A stretch of 43,972 bases of DNA from Christensenellaceae bacterium (GCA_031259085.1 JAIRMA010000031.1:1-43972); one strand, 5' to 3'; positions 1 to 9,395 are shown, counted from the stretch's first letter. A program made the numbers and translations. The notes: generated by a model from the sequence alone, not told the origin.

Positions 1-503
1 AAGCTACTAATCTTCATAGTTTTGAGCTCTTCAAAGATTGGTTTTGATCTCTTGTTTTCTTTTATTGAAATAACATCATCTTTTTTTACGAGATATGATG
101 GGATATCAACTGGTTTGCCATTAACAGTTATGTGTCTGTGATTCACAATCTGTCTTGATTGTGCTCTTGAAGAACCTATTCCCATACGGTAGACAACGTT
201 ATCAAGACGTCTCTCAATTAAGGAAAACATGTTATCACCTGTGACACCACGCATTTTTTCAGCTCTTTCATAATAACTGTGAAATTGCTTTTCAAGTAAT
301 CCATATGCTCTTTTGGCTTTTTGTTTTTCTCTTAACTGCACGCTGTATGGTGTTGCTTTTTTTCTAGCTCCGCCATGTTGACCTGGTGGTAATGGATTAA
401 CTTCCATTGCACAGCGTTTGCCATAGCATCTGTCGCCTTTTAAGAATAATTTTGAGCCCTCTCTCCTGCACAATTTGCAAACTGGGCCAGTATATTTTGC
501 CAT
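1..503 (-). CDS. rpsD: 30S ribosomal protein S4 (partial, C-terminus beyond window)
   Basis: S4 is a primary 16S rRNA binding protein that nucleates the 30S body and in many bacteria represses its own operon. The start ATG (501-503) is preceded by a GGAGG-type site. About 167 codons are visible of a usual ~200, so roughly the last 35 residues are cut by the window edge. The N-terminus has four cysteines (C9, C12, C26, C31, spacing C-x2-C-x13-C-x4-C), the zinc-binding form of S4. The S4 RNA-binding domain ([10 protein letters not shown] ... [10 protein letters not shown]) follows at about residues 98-150. It follows rpsK in the alpha operon; rpoA and rplQ would be expected next. Confidence 0.97.
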   Translation of the reverse strand, partial: MAKYTGPVCKLCRREGSKLFLKGDRCYGKRCAMEVNPLPPGQHGGARKKATPYSVQLREKQKAKRAYGLLEKQFHSYYERAEKMRGVTGDNMFSLIERRLDNVVYRMGIGSSRAQSRQIVNHRHITVNGKPVDIPSYLVKKDDVISIKENKRSKPIFEELKTMKISS

Positions 504-520
504 TTTTAAATCCTCCTAAA

Positions 521-916
521 TTACAATCTTCTGCGTTTTGGTGGGCGGCATCCATTATGAGCTATTGGTGATACATCTTGTATTTTAGTAATTTCAAGAT
601 CTGCCGCCTGTAATTGACGTATAGCAGATTCGCGTCCTTGACCTGGGCCCTTAACGTATACTTCTACTCGCCTCATTCCTTGTATTTTAGCAAGTTTTGC
701 TGCATCTTCAGATACTAGCTGCGCGGCAAAACTAGTGGATTTTCTACTACCTTTTAACCCAATCTTGCCAGCAGAAGACCAACTAATAACTCCACCATTC
801 ATGTCGGTTATCGTAACAATTGTATTGTTGAAAGATGCGTGAATATGAACTTGACCTCTTTCTATATGCTTAAGATCTTTTCTTCTCTTAATAGCAGTTC
901 TTTTTACTGATGCCAT
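521..916 (-). CDS. rpsK: 30S ribosomal protein S11
   Basis: S11 sits on the 30S platform and contacts mRNA upstream of the P site. The 131-residue length is normal. Family signatures are visible: [15 protein letters not shown] near residue 24, the central [12 protein letters not shown], and the basic C-terminus [11 protein letters not shown]. It lies 17 bases before rpsD and 12 bases after rpsM, so the three are co-transcribed. Nothing unusual was seen. Confidence 0.98.
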   Translation of the reverse strand: MASVKRTAIKRRKDLKHIERGQVHIHASFNNTIVTITDMNGGVISWSSAGKIGLKGSRKSTSFAAQLVSEDAAKLAKIQGMRRVEVYVKGPGQGRESAIRQLQAADLEITKIQDVSPIAHNGCRPPKRRRL

Positions 917-928
917 TTATTATTTCTC

Positions 929-1300
929 CTATTTCTTCTTTGAGCGGCCGACAGTACGCTTTTTGCCTTTGCGTGTTCTGGCATTTTGTTTAGTGCTCTG
1001 TCCACGAACGGGCAGTCCCTTACGATGACGAACTCCGCGATAAGAACCAATTTCCATTAATCGCTTGATGTTCAACATCACGTCGCGTTTAAGATCACCT
1101 TCAACGCGCAATTCGTTTTCAATATAATCACGAATTTTTACTATTTGATCTTCGGTCAAATCTTTTACTCTGGTATCAGGACTAATGCTGCATTTTGCTA
1201 ACAACTTATTAGATGTAGCTCGTCCTATACCATAAATGTAAGTTAGACCTATTTCAACTCTCTTCTCACGGGGTAAATCTACACCAGATATACGAGCCAT
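929..1300 (-). CDS. rpsM: 30S ribosomal protein S13
   Basis: S13 lies in the head of the 30S subunit and forms intersubunit bridges and P-site tRNA contacts. The 123-residue protein starts [20 protein letters not shown], has the helix-hairpin-helix segment [13 protein letters not shown], and ends with the typical Arg/Lys-rich tail ([16 protein letters not shown]). The start ATG has a strong GGAGG site. An unusually long spacer of 190 bases separates it from rpmJ upstream, and that spacer holds a candidate promoter. Confidence 0.98.
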   Translation of the reverse strand: MARISGVDLPREKRVEIGLTYIYGIGRATSNKLLAKCSISPDTRVKDLTEDQIVKIRDYIENELRVEGDLKRDVMLNIKRLMEIGSYRGVRHRKGLPVRGQSTKQNARTRKGKKRTVGRSKKK

Positions 1301-1403
1301 TTAGTTAAACCTCCAAAATGTGTTTGATTTAGGTATATATGATAATCCGGAGAATTCCTTTTGTATGGACAGCCGCTCTCTCGGAAGATTGCATAATCTT
1401 ATA

Positions 1404-1433
1404 ATTATATCGAATTTATCAGAATTTCTACAA
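1404..1433 (-). promoter_or_regulatory. Candidate internal promoter ahead of rpsM-rpsK-rpsD
   Basis: Read on the minus strand, TTGTAG (1433-1428) and TATAAT (1409-1404) are separated by 18 bases. The predicted start near 1397 would give rpsM a leader of about 97 bases. Genes upstream in this operon are otherwise tightly packed, and this 190-base gap (1301-1490) has no convincing gene, so a promoter or S4-responsive leader is a reasonable reading. The -35 box is weak. Confidence 0.4.
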
Positions 1434-1490
1434 ATTTTTAAACACGATATTTCAGCATTTATTAAATTTAAATTCACTAGATTACCTCTA

Positions 1491-1607
1491 CTAACCCTGA
1501 GTTTGTTTATGCTTAGGATATTTGCTACAGATAACCATAACTTTGCCATGTCTTTTGATAACTTTACACTTATCACAAATCGGTTTTACCGATGGTCTTA
1601 CTTTCAT
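1491..1607 (-). CDS. rpmJ: 50S ribosomal protein L36
   Basis: This 38-residue protein begins [20 protein letters not shown] and ends [10 protein letters not shown]. It keeps the L36 zinc ribbon: C11, C14, C27 and H33, the zinc-binding form. L36 stabilises 23S rRNA near the peptidyl transferase region. The ATG (1607-1605) is preceded by a GAGG site. It sits between infA and rpsM as in other Firmicutes, 24 bases after infA. Confidence 0.95.
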   Translation of the reverse strand: MKVRPSVKPICDKCKVIKRHGKVMVICSKYPKHKQTQG

Positions 1608-1631
1608 CTTACTACCTCTTTAGATTATCAT

Positions 1632-1853
1632 CTAGTTTTTATTTCGATAAACGATCCTGCCTTTGTTAAGGTCGTACAGGCTCATCGCAACTCTTACACT
1701 ATCACCTTCGCAAACCTTTACATAATGTGATCGCATTTTACCTGACAAATACGCTATGATTACATGCCCATTCGTCAATTTCACTCTGAATGTAGTGCTT
1801 GGTAGCACCTCTGTAACGATACCGTCAATTTCAACGACGTCGTCTTTCGACAT
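1632..1853 (-). CDS. infA: Translation initiation factor IF-1
   Basis: IF-1 is a 73-residue OB-fold protein that blocks the ribosomal A site during initiation. It begins [20 protein letters not shown] and has the core [20 protein letters not shown]. The usual end KGRIVYR is present. Two small changes from most homologues are a Tyr-Val segment after SGKMRSH (usually NYIRI) and the short tail RNKN. Length, position between the KOW gene and rpmJ, and motifs leave little doubt. Confidence 0.96.
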   Translation of the reverse strand: MSKDDVVEIDGIVTEVLPSTTFRVKLTNGHVIIAYLSGKMRSHYVKVCEGDSVRVAMSLYDLNKGRIVYRNKN

Positions 1854-1874
1854 AATACAGTCTCCTTTTACTAT

Positions 1875-2150
1875 TTATATGGATCCATTATAGATCCTAA
1901 GCGCGCTATTAATCTCCGCGTCAAAGATTCTTTTTTTTGCCCTTATCTTGTCACCGATCTTTTTAATACAATCGTTGGTAAGTTTAAGGTGTTTTAATTT
2001 CTTAAGTTTGGGTTTATCTAATCGTCTCAAATTCCCATCAACTATTTTTACAAATTGATCATCTATTATTTCGACGATTATATAATACCGTCCAGCATCA
2101 CGTCCTGACTTAGAAAACACTACGGCTCCTATTTCTAACGAATCTGGCAT
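1875..2150 (-). CDS. KOW-domain RNA-binding protein (L14e-like)
   Basis: This 91-residue protein has an N-terminal KOW-like stretch (residues ~5-45: EIGAVVFSKSGRDAGRYYII), resembling archaeal/eukaryotic L14e and L6e RNA-binding folds, followed by a very basic segment (RRLDKPKLKKLKHLKL). Small KOW proteins are commonly found between map and infA in Clostridia, which is exactly its position here. Its molecular role is not established; a ribosome- or rRNA-associated function is an inference from fold, charge and operon. Confidence 0.85.
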   Translation of the reverse strand: MPDSLEIGAVVFSKSGRDAGRYYIIVEIIDDQFVKIVDGNLRRLDKPKLKKLKHLKLTNDCIKKIGDKIRAKKRIFDAEINSALRIYNGSI

Positions 2151-2197
2151 AATCTATATAACCTCTCTTTACTTTTCTTAATTACCCTATCCTTATA

Positions 2198-2947
2198 TTA
2201 TAACGTAATTATTTCGACGCCACTTTCATTTATGATTACAGTGTTCTCATAATGAGCAGACGGCGACTTGTCTAAAGTTCGTATGGTCCATCCATCGCTT
2301 TCGTCAGGATCCGTCACATGATATTTACCGGCATTAATCATTGGCTCTAATGCTAGTGTCATGCCTTTTGAAACTCTGGTGCCTCTTCCGCTTTTTCCAT
2401 AATTTAGAACCATTGGATCTTCATGTAATTCGCGTCCAATTCCATGCCCAGTTAAGTCCCTCACTACTGAAAAGCCGTTGAGTTCAGTGTAAGACTGTAC
2501 TGCTTGAGCATAATCACCTAGTCTCGCACCATCTTTAAGCTGAGCAATACCTAAAAAGAAAGCTTCTTTGCATACTTTTGCTAAATTATGCTTGATTTCA
2601 GATACTTGTCCTATCTCAAACGTACGTGCAGCATCTGTATGAAATCCTTCAAAAAAGACTCCAGCATCAACCTTTACTAACATCCCGTCTTTAATATAGC
2701 GCTTCCCTGGTATCCCATGAACAATTTCATCGTCAAGTGAAATACAAATGTTTGCAGGATACTCATTATAGTCCTTAAAAGACGGTATTGCTCCATTCTT
2801 TAGAATAAATTCAAGTGCCTTGCGATCTACGTATTCTGTAGTAACCCCATCGCACACAAGTTCTTCTAAATATACTAACAAATCTCTTAGAATAGCTCCA
2901 GACCTACGCATAACTGCTAATTCATGGTCAGATTTTACGCTCAACAT
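2198..2947 (-). CDS. map: Methionine aminopeptidase, type I
   Basis: This enzyme removes the initiator methionine from nascent proteins, acting in the cytosol near the ribosome exit. The 249-residue protein shows the pita-bread metal-binding set: D in VKVDAGVFF, D in HTDAARTF, H in LTGHGIGRELHE, E in ALEPMI, and E in YENTVIINESG. There is no zinc-finger N-terminal extension, which fits the short type Ia form. The start lies two bases after the adk stop, indicating translational coupling. Confidence 0.97.
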   Translation of the reverse strand: MLSVKSDHELAVMRRSGAILRDLLVYLEELVCDGVTTEYVDRKALEFILKNGAIPSFKDYNEYPANICISLDDEIVHGIPGKRYIKDGMLVKVDAGVFFEGFHTDAARTFEIGQVSEIKHNLAKVCKEAFFLGIAQLKDGARLGDYAQAVQSYTELNGFSVVRDLTGHGIGRELHEDPMVLNYGKSGRGTRVSKGMTLALEPMINAGKYHVTDPDESDGWTIRTLDKSPSAHYENTVIINESGVEIITL

Positions 2948-2949
2948 CG

Positions 2950-3582
2950 CTATTCCCTACTTGAGATTTGATCTAAAACAACCTGTACTCTTTTAAAAGT
3001 ATCTTTTATTGTTTCAGCACCAACAATCGTTCTCAACACCCCTTTTTTTGCATAATAATCTACTAAAGGAGCAGTTGTTTCAGTATACACATCTAAACGG
3101 TTTCGTATAGCCTCTTCTTTATCGTCTGCTCTGATATACAATTGACTGTTGCATTTTAGACATTTGTCAGAATGATGCGTTGCTTTATTATAAATAGCGC
3201 CACATGTACAACTTAATCTTCCACTTAAACGTTCAATAATTACATCAAAGGGTACTTCTATATTCAAGACAGCATCTAGAGTATCTACCTTATCAAGGAA
3301 TTCAGCTTGCACAATGGATCTTGGAAAACCATCTAACATATATCCATTCTTACAATCGTCAGCCTCTAATCTAATTTTCATCATTTGAACTATAATACTA
3401 TCTGGGACTAACAAACCTTTTTCCATATATGATTTAGCATATAACCCAAGCTCAGTCTCATCCTTCAAATTTTTTCTGAGTGCATCTCCAGTTGAGATAT
3501 GAGGTAGTCCATACTTTTCTTTGATTAGCTCGGCTTGCGATCCTTTTCCAGCACCTGGTGCTCCCAATAATACTATCTTCAT
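2950..3582 (-). CDS. adk: Adenylate kinase
   Basis: Adenylate kinase converts AMP and ATP to two ADP. The 210-residue protein has the P-loop GAPGAGKGSQ (residues 7-16), the AMP-binding stretch ISTGDALRKNL, DGFPRSIVQAE, and the LID domain from about residue 122. The LID has four cysteines as in zinc-binding Firmicute enzymes, but the first pair is C-x-C (SCTCG) instead of the usual C-x2-C, and the gap to the second pair (CLKC) is 13 residues. It is packed between secY and map. Confidence 0.97.
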   Translation of the reverse strand: MKIVLLGAPGAGKGSQAELIKEKYGLPHISTGDALRKNLKDETELGLYAKSYMEKGLLVPDSIIVQMMKIRLEADDCKNGYMLDGFPRSIVQAEFLDKVDTLDAVLNIEVPFDVIIERLSGRLSCTCGAIYNKATHHSDKCLKCNSQLYIRADDKEEAIRNRLDVYTETTAPLVDYYAKKGVLRTIVGAETIKDTFKRVQVVLDQISSRE

Positions 3583-3584
3583 GA

Positions 3585-4910
3585 TTATTTAAGAAATCCT
3601 TTATTATTTTTAACAAGAAGTTGTGATTCTAATTGTTTCTGGAATTCAAGTGCTACTGACACAACTATCAATAATCCTGTCGCTGAGAAACCGTTTTGCA
3701 ATCCAAGGGGTTGGAAACCAGGCACCTGTTGTAAAATGAGTGTTGGTACCAAAGCTATAACGGCTAGGAACAATGCACCAAATAGTGTCAAACGATTGTT
3801 TATTTTTCTTAAATGATCACTAGAGGACTTACCTGGTCTAATCCCAGGTATAAATCCACCATTCTGTTGTAACATCCTAGCTACATCATCTGGATTAAAT
3901 TGAATCTGTGCATAGAAATATGCAAAGAATATAATTAAGATAAATGTTATTGGTGCATACAACTTACCATTCGATCCAATCCATTCTGCCCACCACAAGC
4001 CAAATGAAGAACTTCCCAGACTTGCAAATTGTATGATCATTTGTGGGAACATGATAATTGATGATGCAAATATTATCGGCATAACTCCGCTTGCATTTAC
4101 TTTTATTGGTATATAACTTGATTGTCCCCCGTACATCTTATTACCTTTGATTTGTTTAGCATATTGCACAGAAATTCTGCGTTCTGCCATGTCTACAAAG
4201 ACTATAAAGAAGAATAATACAACAACCAAAAGGAAGAATCCCATCATATACCAAATTCCAGTAGTATCACCAGACTCTACTTGGTTTGGGATCGTATTAA
4301 ACATTGCGGTAAATATGGTGTTACCTAGCGAACCTATGATGCCTATGAAGATTATAAGAGATGTCCCATTCCCGATTCCATACTCTGTAATTCTCTCGCC
4401 TAACCACATGATCAATGATGATCCACCAGTTAATATTATTACAATAAATATCATTGTAAAGATTCGGCTACTTTCAGATGATCCAAATACAGGAGTTATG
4501 TAGTCCTTCCAAGCAAACATAACACCAATAGCTTGTACAATTGCTAAAATGATTGCTACATAGCGTGTGTATTGTGCTATTTTTTTTCTTCCATCATCGC
4601 CTTCCTTTGAAAGTTTTTCAAGCTTTGGCACAATTAATGTGAGAAGCTGCATGATAATGAAAGAGTTGATGAATGGGACTATGCCTAGCGAAAAGAGCGT
4701 GCCATTTTGGAATGCGCTACCAGTAATAGCTGAGAACATCATCAAGAAATCACTCTCTTGCGTCATGTTAAGCAAGCCACTAGCATCCGCATCAACACCT
4801 GGGATAGGAATAAAACAACCTATCCTATAGATGATTATTAAGAGAAGTGTAAAGAACATCTTCCTCCTAATATCTCTAGATTGAAAAGCATTCTTAATTG
4901 TTTGAAGCAT
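3585..4910 (-). CDS. secY: Preprotein translocase subunit SecY
   Basis: SecY is the channel of the Sec translocon in the inner membrane. The 441-residue length and ~10 hydrophobic helices fit the family. Recognisable pieces are the N-terminal DIRRKMFFTLLLIIIYRIG, the plug region after FIPIPGVD, and the cytosolic loop near residue 350 with PDDVARMLQQNGGFIPGIRPG. The start overlaps the rplO stop by one base (TAATG). Its partner secG lies elsewhere in this window at 22065. Confidence 0.98.
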   Translation of the reverse strand: MLQTIKNAFQSRDIRRKMFFTLLLIIIYRIGCFIPIPGVDADASGLLNMTQESDFLMMFSAITGSAFQNGTLFSLGIVPFINSFIIMQLLTLIVPKLEKLSKEGDDGRKKIAQYTRYVAIILAIVQAIGVMFAWKDYITPVFGSSESSRIFTMIFIVIILTGGSSLIMWLGERITEYGIGNGTSLIIFIGIIGSLGNTIFTAMFNTIPNQVESGDTTGIWYMMGFFLLVVVLFFFIVFVDMAERRISVQYAKQIKGNKMYGGQSSYIPIKVNASGVMPIIFASSIIMFPQMIIQFASLGSSSFGLWWAEWIGSNGKLYAPITFILIIFFAYFYAQIQFNPDDVARMLQQNGGFIPGIRPGKSSSDHLRKINNRLTLFGALFLAVIALVPTLILQQVPGFQPLGLQNGFSATGLLIVVSVALEFQKQLESQLLVKNNKGFLK

Positions 4911-5380
4911 TAAATTACCTCTGCTTTGCCACCCGCCTTTTCTATTTTCTCAAGGGCGGATTTTGTGAATATTTTTGCTTTCACTATAAGTTTACTAGTT
5001 AATTCCCCATTGCCAAGAACCTTAAGCCCATATGGCTCAATTTTGCCAACAATACGTTCTTCGTATAATAACTCTATTGAAACTACTGTATCATCAGCAA
5101 AATTATTTAGATCCTCAACATTTACTATTGAATAGACGGCTTTAGACCGACTATTATTAAACCCTCGTTTTGGCAGGCGTCTTGCTAAAGGCATTTGACC
5201 GCCTTCAAAACCAGGACGAACACCACCACCACTTCTGGCCCATTGTCCTTTATGTCCTTTTCCGCTTGTCTTCCCTAGTCCAGATCCAATCCCTCGACCT
5301 AACCGCTTAGCTGGGGTGACCGCGCCTTTAGCAGGTTTTAGTTCGTGTAACTTCATCTTTTCTTTTGATTGATCGCCCAT
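4910..5380 (-). CDS. rplO: 50S ribosomal protein L15
   Basis: L15 is a late-assembling 50S protein. The glycine-rich N-terminal region [20 protein letters not shown] and the [18 protein letters not shown] block identify it. The usual family start MKLHEL is residue 9 here; the first ATG (5380) has a strong AGGAGG site seven bases away, so an eight-residue extension (MGDQSKEK) is more likely than starting at the internal Met. Length is 156 residues. Confidence 0.97.
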   Translation of the reverse strand: MGDQSKEKMKLHELKPAKGAVTPAKRLGRGIGSGLGKTSGKGHKGQWARSGGGVRPGFEGGQMPLARRLPKRGFNNSRSKAVYSIVNVEDLNNFADDTVVSIELLYEERIVGKIEPYGLKVLGNGELTSKLIVKAKIFTKSALEKIEKAGGKAEVI

Positions 5381-5391
5381 TTAAACGCCTC

Positions 5392-5574
5392 CTATTCTAC
5401 AGATTCAACTTTGACAAGGTGAGCAACCTTTGCAATCTTGCCACGAAATGTTTCGTTGTCTTCGTGAATTCTGCTTGAATTTAATTTCCTGAGGCCTAAT
5501 GATGCTACATTTGCTTTTTGTACCTCAACACAACCTATGGTACTTTTAACTAATGTCACTTTAACTTTACTCAT
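5392..5574 (-). CDS. rpmD: 50S ribosomal protein L30
   Basis: This 60-residue protein starts MSKVKVTLVKSTIGC and has the family features LGLRKLNSSRIHEDNETFRG and a C-terminal VAHLVKVE. L30 binds 23S/5S rRNA near the central protuberance. It occupies the usual slot between rpsE and rplO, with 9-11 base spacers. Confidence 0.97.
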   Translation of the reverse strand: MSKVKVTLVKSTIGCVEVQKANVASLGLRKLNSSRIHEDNETFRGKIAKVAHLVKVESVE

Positions 5575-5583
5575 AAGAACCTC

Positions 5584-6093
5584 CTATTCCATTATATCTT
5601 CAACTGATTTACCGCGGGCCCTAGCAACATCTTCAACAGTTCGAAGATTCTTAAGCCCATTTATAGTAGCCTTAACACTGTTTATAGGATTGTTAGTACC
5701 CAAAGACTTAGTTCTAATATTTGGGATCCCACTCACTTCTAAAACCATGCGAACGGCACCGCCTGCGATAACACCAGTTCCATCTGGAGCAGGTAATAAT
5801 ATTACCTTGCCACAACCAAATTCACCCATTGACGTATGGGGAATCGTGGATCCACTTGTCGCAACTTTAAACATTGCTTTCGTAGCGGCCTTGGTAGCTT
5901 TTTCAACTGCTTCTGGTACTTCAGCGGCCTTACCAGTGCCAGCACCGACACGGCCTTTACCATCACCTACTACTACCATTACAGAAAAGCGCATGTTTCG
6001 TCCGCCTTTAACAACCTTAGCAACTCTGTTGACTCTTACAGTCTTTTTTATAAGATCATCTTTTTGTTGTCTTTCTCTATCGTTTCTTGCCAT
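5584..6093 (-). CDS. rpsE: 30S ribosomal protein S5
   Basis: S5 contributes to decoding accuracy and mRNA unwinding. At 169 residues the length is typical. The N-terminal dsRBD-like part has [20 protein letters not shown] and [11 protein letters not shown]; the C-terminal part has [20 protein letters not shown] and the end [10 protein letters not shown]. It is co-transcribed between rplR and rpmD. Confidence 0.98.
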   Translation of the reverse strand: MARNDRERQQKDDLIKKTVRVNRVAKVVKGGRNMRFSVMVVVGDGKGRVGAGTGKAAEVPEAVEKATKAATKAMFKVATSGSTIPHTSMGEFGCGKVILLPAPDGTGVIAGGAVRMVLEVSGIPNIRTKSLGTNNPINSVKATINGLKNLRTVEDVARARGKSVEDIME

Positions 6094-6105
6094 TCGTTCT
6101 ATCTC

Positions 6106-6474
6106 CTAAAATTCAAGTCCGCCTTCACGAGCACCATCAGCTAAGGCTTTGACACGGCCACGATAAACATATCCACCTCTGTCAAAGACTACTTTATTAA
6201 TACCTTTAGCTATTGCTCTCTCTGCTAGCACTTTGCCTACTTCTTTTGAGACCTCTGATTTGGTTTTTCCTGCGACTGTGTCTACGATCAGTTTGTCTAA
6301 TGAACTTGCGTTAGCCAGTGTAACACCCTTTTCATCGTCAATTATTTGAGAATAGATATTTGTAGTTGACTTATAAACATTAAGGCGGGGAATTGTTGAT
6401 GTTCCAGACAACTTAGTTCTTATCCTCTTGTGCCTTTTCTTGCGCTGTTCATTTCTGTCAGGTTTATTTAACAT
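6106..6474 (-). CDS. rplR: 50S ribosomal protein L18
   Basis: L18 binds 5S rRNA together with L5. The 122-residue protein has a basic N-terminus ([19 protein letters not shown]), [21 protein letters not shown], and the C-terminal signature [20 protein letters not shown]. The length and position are standard. Confidence 0.98.
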   Translation of the reverse strand: MLNKPDRNEQRKKRHKRIRTKLSGTSTIPRLNVYKSTTNIYSQIIDDEKGVTLANASSLDKLIVDTVAGKTKSEVSKEVGKVLAERAIAKGINKVVFDRGGYVYRGRVKALADGAREGGLEF

Positions 6475-6485
6475 GCTTCTGCTCC

Positions 6486-7028
6486 TTATTTACCAGCCTT
6501 CTTTCCAGCTTTTCGTAATATAGTCTCATCTTTGTATCTAATACCATATCCATGATAAGGCTCTGGCTTGCGAATTGCTTTAATATCTGCTGCAAATTGT
6601 CCTACTTTAACTTTGTCAATTCCCTTAACAGCAATTTCAGTAGGTGAAATTATTTCCAATTTTATGTCGCTAGGAGGAGTCAAGTCTACAGTATGGCTAT
6701 AGCCCACAGAAAGAGTTATCTTCCCAGCATTATTAACTGCTTTATAACCTACGCCAGCAATGACAAGAGATTTAGTGTAACCCTTTTCAACACCTACTGT
6801 CATGTTGTAGATTAATGCTCTATATAAGCCATGCGCGGCCTTTGCTTCTTTTGTTTCAGATGTACGTGTTACTAACAATTCGGCGCCATTAATTTTTATA
6901 TCAATTTTATCGTTTGCGATATCTTGAGATAATTCGCCCAATGGTCCTTTGATAGTAACTACCTTATTGACAAATTCAGCTGTGACGCCTTTATTGAGTT
7001 TGATTGGTAATCTTCCTATTCTAGACAT
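6486..7028 (-). CDS. rplF: 50S ribosomal protein L6
   Basis: L6 lies near the factor-binding stalk base of the 50S. The 180-residue protein begins [15 protein letters not shown], contains both halves of the duplicated L6 fold, and has the C-terminal signature [17 protein letters not shown]. Ten bases separate it from rpsH and rplR on either side. Confidence 0.98.
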   Translation of the reverse strand: MSRIGRLPIKLNKGVTAEFVNKVVTIKGPLGELSQDIANDKIDIKINGAELLVTRTSETKEAKAAHGLYRALIYNMTVGVEKGYTKSLVIAGVGYKAVNNAGKITLSVGYSHTVDLTPPSDIKLEIISPTEIAVKGIDKVKVGQFAADIKAIRKPEPYHGYGIRYKDETILRKAGKKAGK

Positions 7029-7037
7029 CTCTACCTC

Positions 7038-7442
7038 CTACCATACATAAGCGAGAACTTCGCCACCAGCGCCTATTTTTCTAGCTTTTTTATCTGTCAT
7101 GACGCCTTTTGATGTAGATATAACTGCTATGCCCAAACCGTTTAAAACTTTTGGAATCTCGTCACTCTTTGCAAAAACTCTGAGCCCAGGTTTTGAAATT
7201 CTTCTTAACCCCTTTATGACGCTTTCTTTATGTCCCATATACTTTAATTGAATGAGGATAGAATTCTGCACCTTTTTTTCGTCTTCTATAATTTTAGCTG
7301 CTTTTATATACCCCTCTTCGACTAAAATCTCAGCAATTGAAATCTTAATTTTTGATGCGGGGACAATAACACTTTCGTGCTTTGCAGTCAGTCCATTTCT
7401 TATTCGAGTTAGCATATCTGCTATTGGATCAGTTACAGTCAT
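7038..7442 (-). CDS. rpsH: 30S ribosomal protein S8
   Basis: S8 organises the central domain of 16S rRNA and is the known translational repressor of spc operons in several bacteria. The 134-residue protein starts [17 protein letters not shown] and has the C-terminal signature [18 protein letters not shown]. No obvious S8-target mimic was identified in this operon by eye. Confidence 0.98.
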   Translation of the reverse strand: MTVTDPIADMLTRIRNGLTAKHESVIVPASKIKISIAEILVEEGYIKAAKIIEDEKKVQNSILIQLKYMGHKESVIKGLRRISKPGLRVFAKSDEIPKVLNGLGIAVISTSKGVMTDKKARKIGAGGEVLAYVW

Positions 7443-7451
7443 ACAAACCTC

Positions 7452-7637
7452 CTACCAACTTGACTTACGCACGCCTGGAATTTCACCATTATACGCAAGT
7501 TTTCTAAAACATAATCTGCATATACCATATTTGCGAAGTACGGCATGCGGTCTACCACAAATGGAGCATCGTGTATATTCTCTTGTCGAAAATTTTTGCT
7601 TCCTTTGTTGTTTATTAATTAAAGCTTTCTTAGCCAT
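7452..7637 (-). CDS. rpsN: 30S ribosomal protein S14, zinc-binding type Z
   Basis: The short 61-residue form keeps two CxxC pairs ([20 protein letters not shown]), characteristic of the zinc-containing S14 of Firmicutes and distinct from the ~100-residue zinc-free paralogue. The terminal [11 protein letters not shown] is standard. Spacing to rplE and rpsH is about ten bases. Confidence 0.98.
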   Translation of the reverse strand: MAKKALINKQQRKQKFSTREYTRCSICGRPHAVLRKYGICRLCFRKLAYNGEIPGVRKSSW

Positions 7638-7646
7638 TGTTGCCTC

Positions 7647-8300
7647 CTATCGTGCAAAAGGCATACCGAGTAATGTTAATAACTCTTTAGCCTCTGCATC
7701 AGTTTTAGCAGTCGTCACAAAACATATATCAAATCCCCTAACTTTTTCAACTTGATCATAAGCAATTTCAGGAAATATTAATTGTTCCTTTATTCCGAGA
7801 GAATAATTGCCTCTGCCATCAAATGATTTAGGTGATACCCCTCTAAAGTCACGCACTCGTGGTAAAGCTATAGATATTAGTTTGTCAAAGAAATCCCACA
7901 TTCTTTCTGCGCGTAATGTAACTTTAGCACCGATATCTTGATTTTGCCTAACTTTAAAGTTTGCAACCGAATGCTTAGCTTTTGTGAGTACTGGCTTTTG
8001 CCCAGCAATCAACTCTAACTCTTTTACAGCAGATTGAACACTTTTACCATTATCTTTAATGTCTCCTAAACGCATGTTTAGAACAACTTTCTCAAGTTTT
8101 GGGACTTGCATTACGGATGAGTATTTGTAAGTCTTTACTAATTGTGGTATGATTTGTGTCTTGTACTTCAACTTAAGCCGGTTCTCAATTTTTATTTGAG
8201 ACGTAGTGATTTCAACTAATTCTTCCTGCTTTTTTGTCTTAGGTTCTCTTTTCTGGACGTCTTTTTTCGTCACAGTTGCTGTCTCTTTACTTTTAGCCAT
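7647..8300 (-). CDS. rplE: 50S ribosomal protein L5 with N-terminal extension
   Basis: L5 binds 5S rRNA and P-site tRNA. The core from about residue 40 ([19 protein letters not shown]) through [18 protein letters not shown], the glycine-poor '[25 protein letters not shown]' region in the middle, and the C-terminal [12 protein letters not shown] are typical. The family is normally ~180 residues; this one is 217 because of a Lys/Glu/Thr-rich extension of about 37 residues ([20 protein letters not shown]...). There is no internal Met that would restore a normal start, and the first ATG has a good GGAGG-type site. Confidence 0.96.
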   Translation of the reverse strand: MAKSKETATVTKKDVQKREPKTKKQEELVEITTSQIKIENRLKLKYKTQIIPQLVKTYKYSSVMQVPKLEKVVLNMRLGDIKDNGKSVQSAVKELELIAGQKPVLTKAKHSVANFKVRQNQDIGAKVTLRAERMWDFFDKLISIALPRVRDFRGVSPKSFDGRGNYSLGIKEQLIFPEIAYDQVEKVRGFDICFVTTAKTDAEAKELLTLLGMPFAR

Positions 8301-8311
8301 CGAAAACCTCC

Positions 8312-8737
8312 TTATTCTTCATTTTTAGTAGCTTCTTCAGCGCGCTTTTCTTTTTCTTTCTTTCTGTTAGCAGCTCTGGTTTTGCGATCAAGTTTTCTTG
8401 CAGTAGCTTTGGAAACTTCTAAGATCGCTCCACATCGCTTACATACTCTTACCTTTTCATCGTTTTCAATTTTATAGCCAACTCTTGTCGGTTTTTCACA
8501 TTCAGAGCATATCGGCATTAAATTGCTAACATCTATTGTCCCTGGTTGCTCTATTCTGCCACCTTTATCAGATGCTTTTCTAGCTTTTACGGCCTTAATA
8601 TTACGTGTCTTAAGATCTGGACCTTCTATTAAAGCTCTATGATTATCTCTGTTGATCATTTTTACATGCGCTGTTTTCCCTTTATCTTTCCCAGCTATGA
8701 TCATAACATAATCGTCATTTTTAACGCTAAATTTCAT
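8312..8737 (-). CDS. rplX: 50S ribosomal protein L24, zinc-ribbon form with basic tail
   Basis: L24 starts 50S assembly by binding the 5' end of 23S rRNA. The N-terminal KOW motif ([16 protein letters not shown]) is clear. The C-terminal half has two Cys pairs, CSEC and CKRC, forming a likely zinc ribbon, present in some but not all bacterial L24 proteins. The family is usually ~103 residues; this one is 141 because of a highly charged tail (Lys/Arg/Glu) after residue ~108. Confidence 0.96.
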   Translation of the reverse strand: MKFSVKNDDYVMIIAGKDKGKTAHVKMINRDNHRALIEGPDLKTRNIKAVKARKASDKGGRIEQPGTIDVSNLMPICSECEKPTRVGYKIENDEKVRVCKRCGAILEVSKATARKLDRKTRAANRKKEKEKRAEEATKNEE

Positions 8738-8750
8738 TTATTTGCGCCTC

Positions 8751-9119
8751 CTACAATACTTCAGGAGCAAGTGAGATTATTTTCATGTAATCTTTCTCTC
8801 TTAACTCTCTTGCTATAGGTCCAAATATACGTGACCCTCTTGGTTGCTTTTGATTATCTATAATAACAGCCGCATTATCATCAAATTTTATATGAGTACC
8901 ATCCTTACGTCTGATGCCCTTATGTGTTCTAACAATAACTGCTTTTATTACGTCACCTTTCTTAACTGCGCCACCTGGTGTAGCAGTTTTAACAGAAGCA
9001 ACAATTACATCACCAATGTTTCCACTTCTGACGAAAGAACCACCCAGAACACGTATGCACATTATCTCTTTTGCACCACTATTGTCTGCAACTTTGAGCC
9101 TTGTTTGAGGTTGAATCAT
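8751..9119 (-). CDS. rplN: 50S ribosomal protein L14
   Basis: L14 forms an intersubunit bridge and is the docking site of the silencing factor RsfS. The 122-residue protein begins [20 protein letters not shown] and has the signature [20 protein letters not shown] and the end [10 protein letters not shown]. Standard length and context. Confidence 0.98.
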   Translation of the reverse strand: MIQPQTRLKVADNSGAKEIMCIRVLGGSFVRSGNIGDVIVASVKTATPGGAVKKGDVIKAVIVRTHKGIRRKDGTHIKFDDNAAVIIDNQKQPRGSRIFGPIARELREKDYMKIISLAPEVL

Positions 9120-9131
9120 TATTATGCCCTC

Positions 9132-9386
9132 CTATTTAGCCTGCTCTATGAAATTGACAAAGCGCCAACGTTTTTCTTTTGAGAGCGGTCTAGTTTCCAT
9201 TATTTCAATTTTGTCGCCTATTTTACAAGCGTTCATTTCATCATGTGCCTTGAATTTCTTCGTTCTTTTTATAAACTTTTTATAACGCGGATGACGCACG
9301 ATTCTTTCGACTGATACTACAACAGTCTTATCCATTTTTGCACTGACAACAACGCCAATTCTTGTTTTTCTAAGATTTCGTTCCAT
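9132..9386 (-). CDS. rpsQ: 30S ribosomal protein S17
   Basis: S17 is an OB-fold 16S rRNA binding protein. The 84-residue sequence has [35 protein letters not shown] and the signature [13 protein letters not shown]. It sits between rpmC and rplN with about ten-base spacers. Confidence 0.98.
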   Translation of the reverse strand: MERNLRKTRIGVVVSAKMDKTVVVSVERIVRHPRYKKFIKRTKKFKAHDEMNACKIGDKIEIMETRPLSKEKRWRFVNFIEQAK

Positions 9387-9395
9387 ACTGCGTTA

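Noticed and set aside
1320-1730. A plus-strand frame of 136 residues across rpmJ and infA
   Set aside because: It is antisense to two conserved genes and to the rpmJ-rpsM spacer, with no ribosome site.
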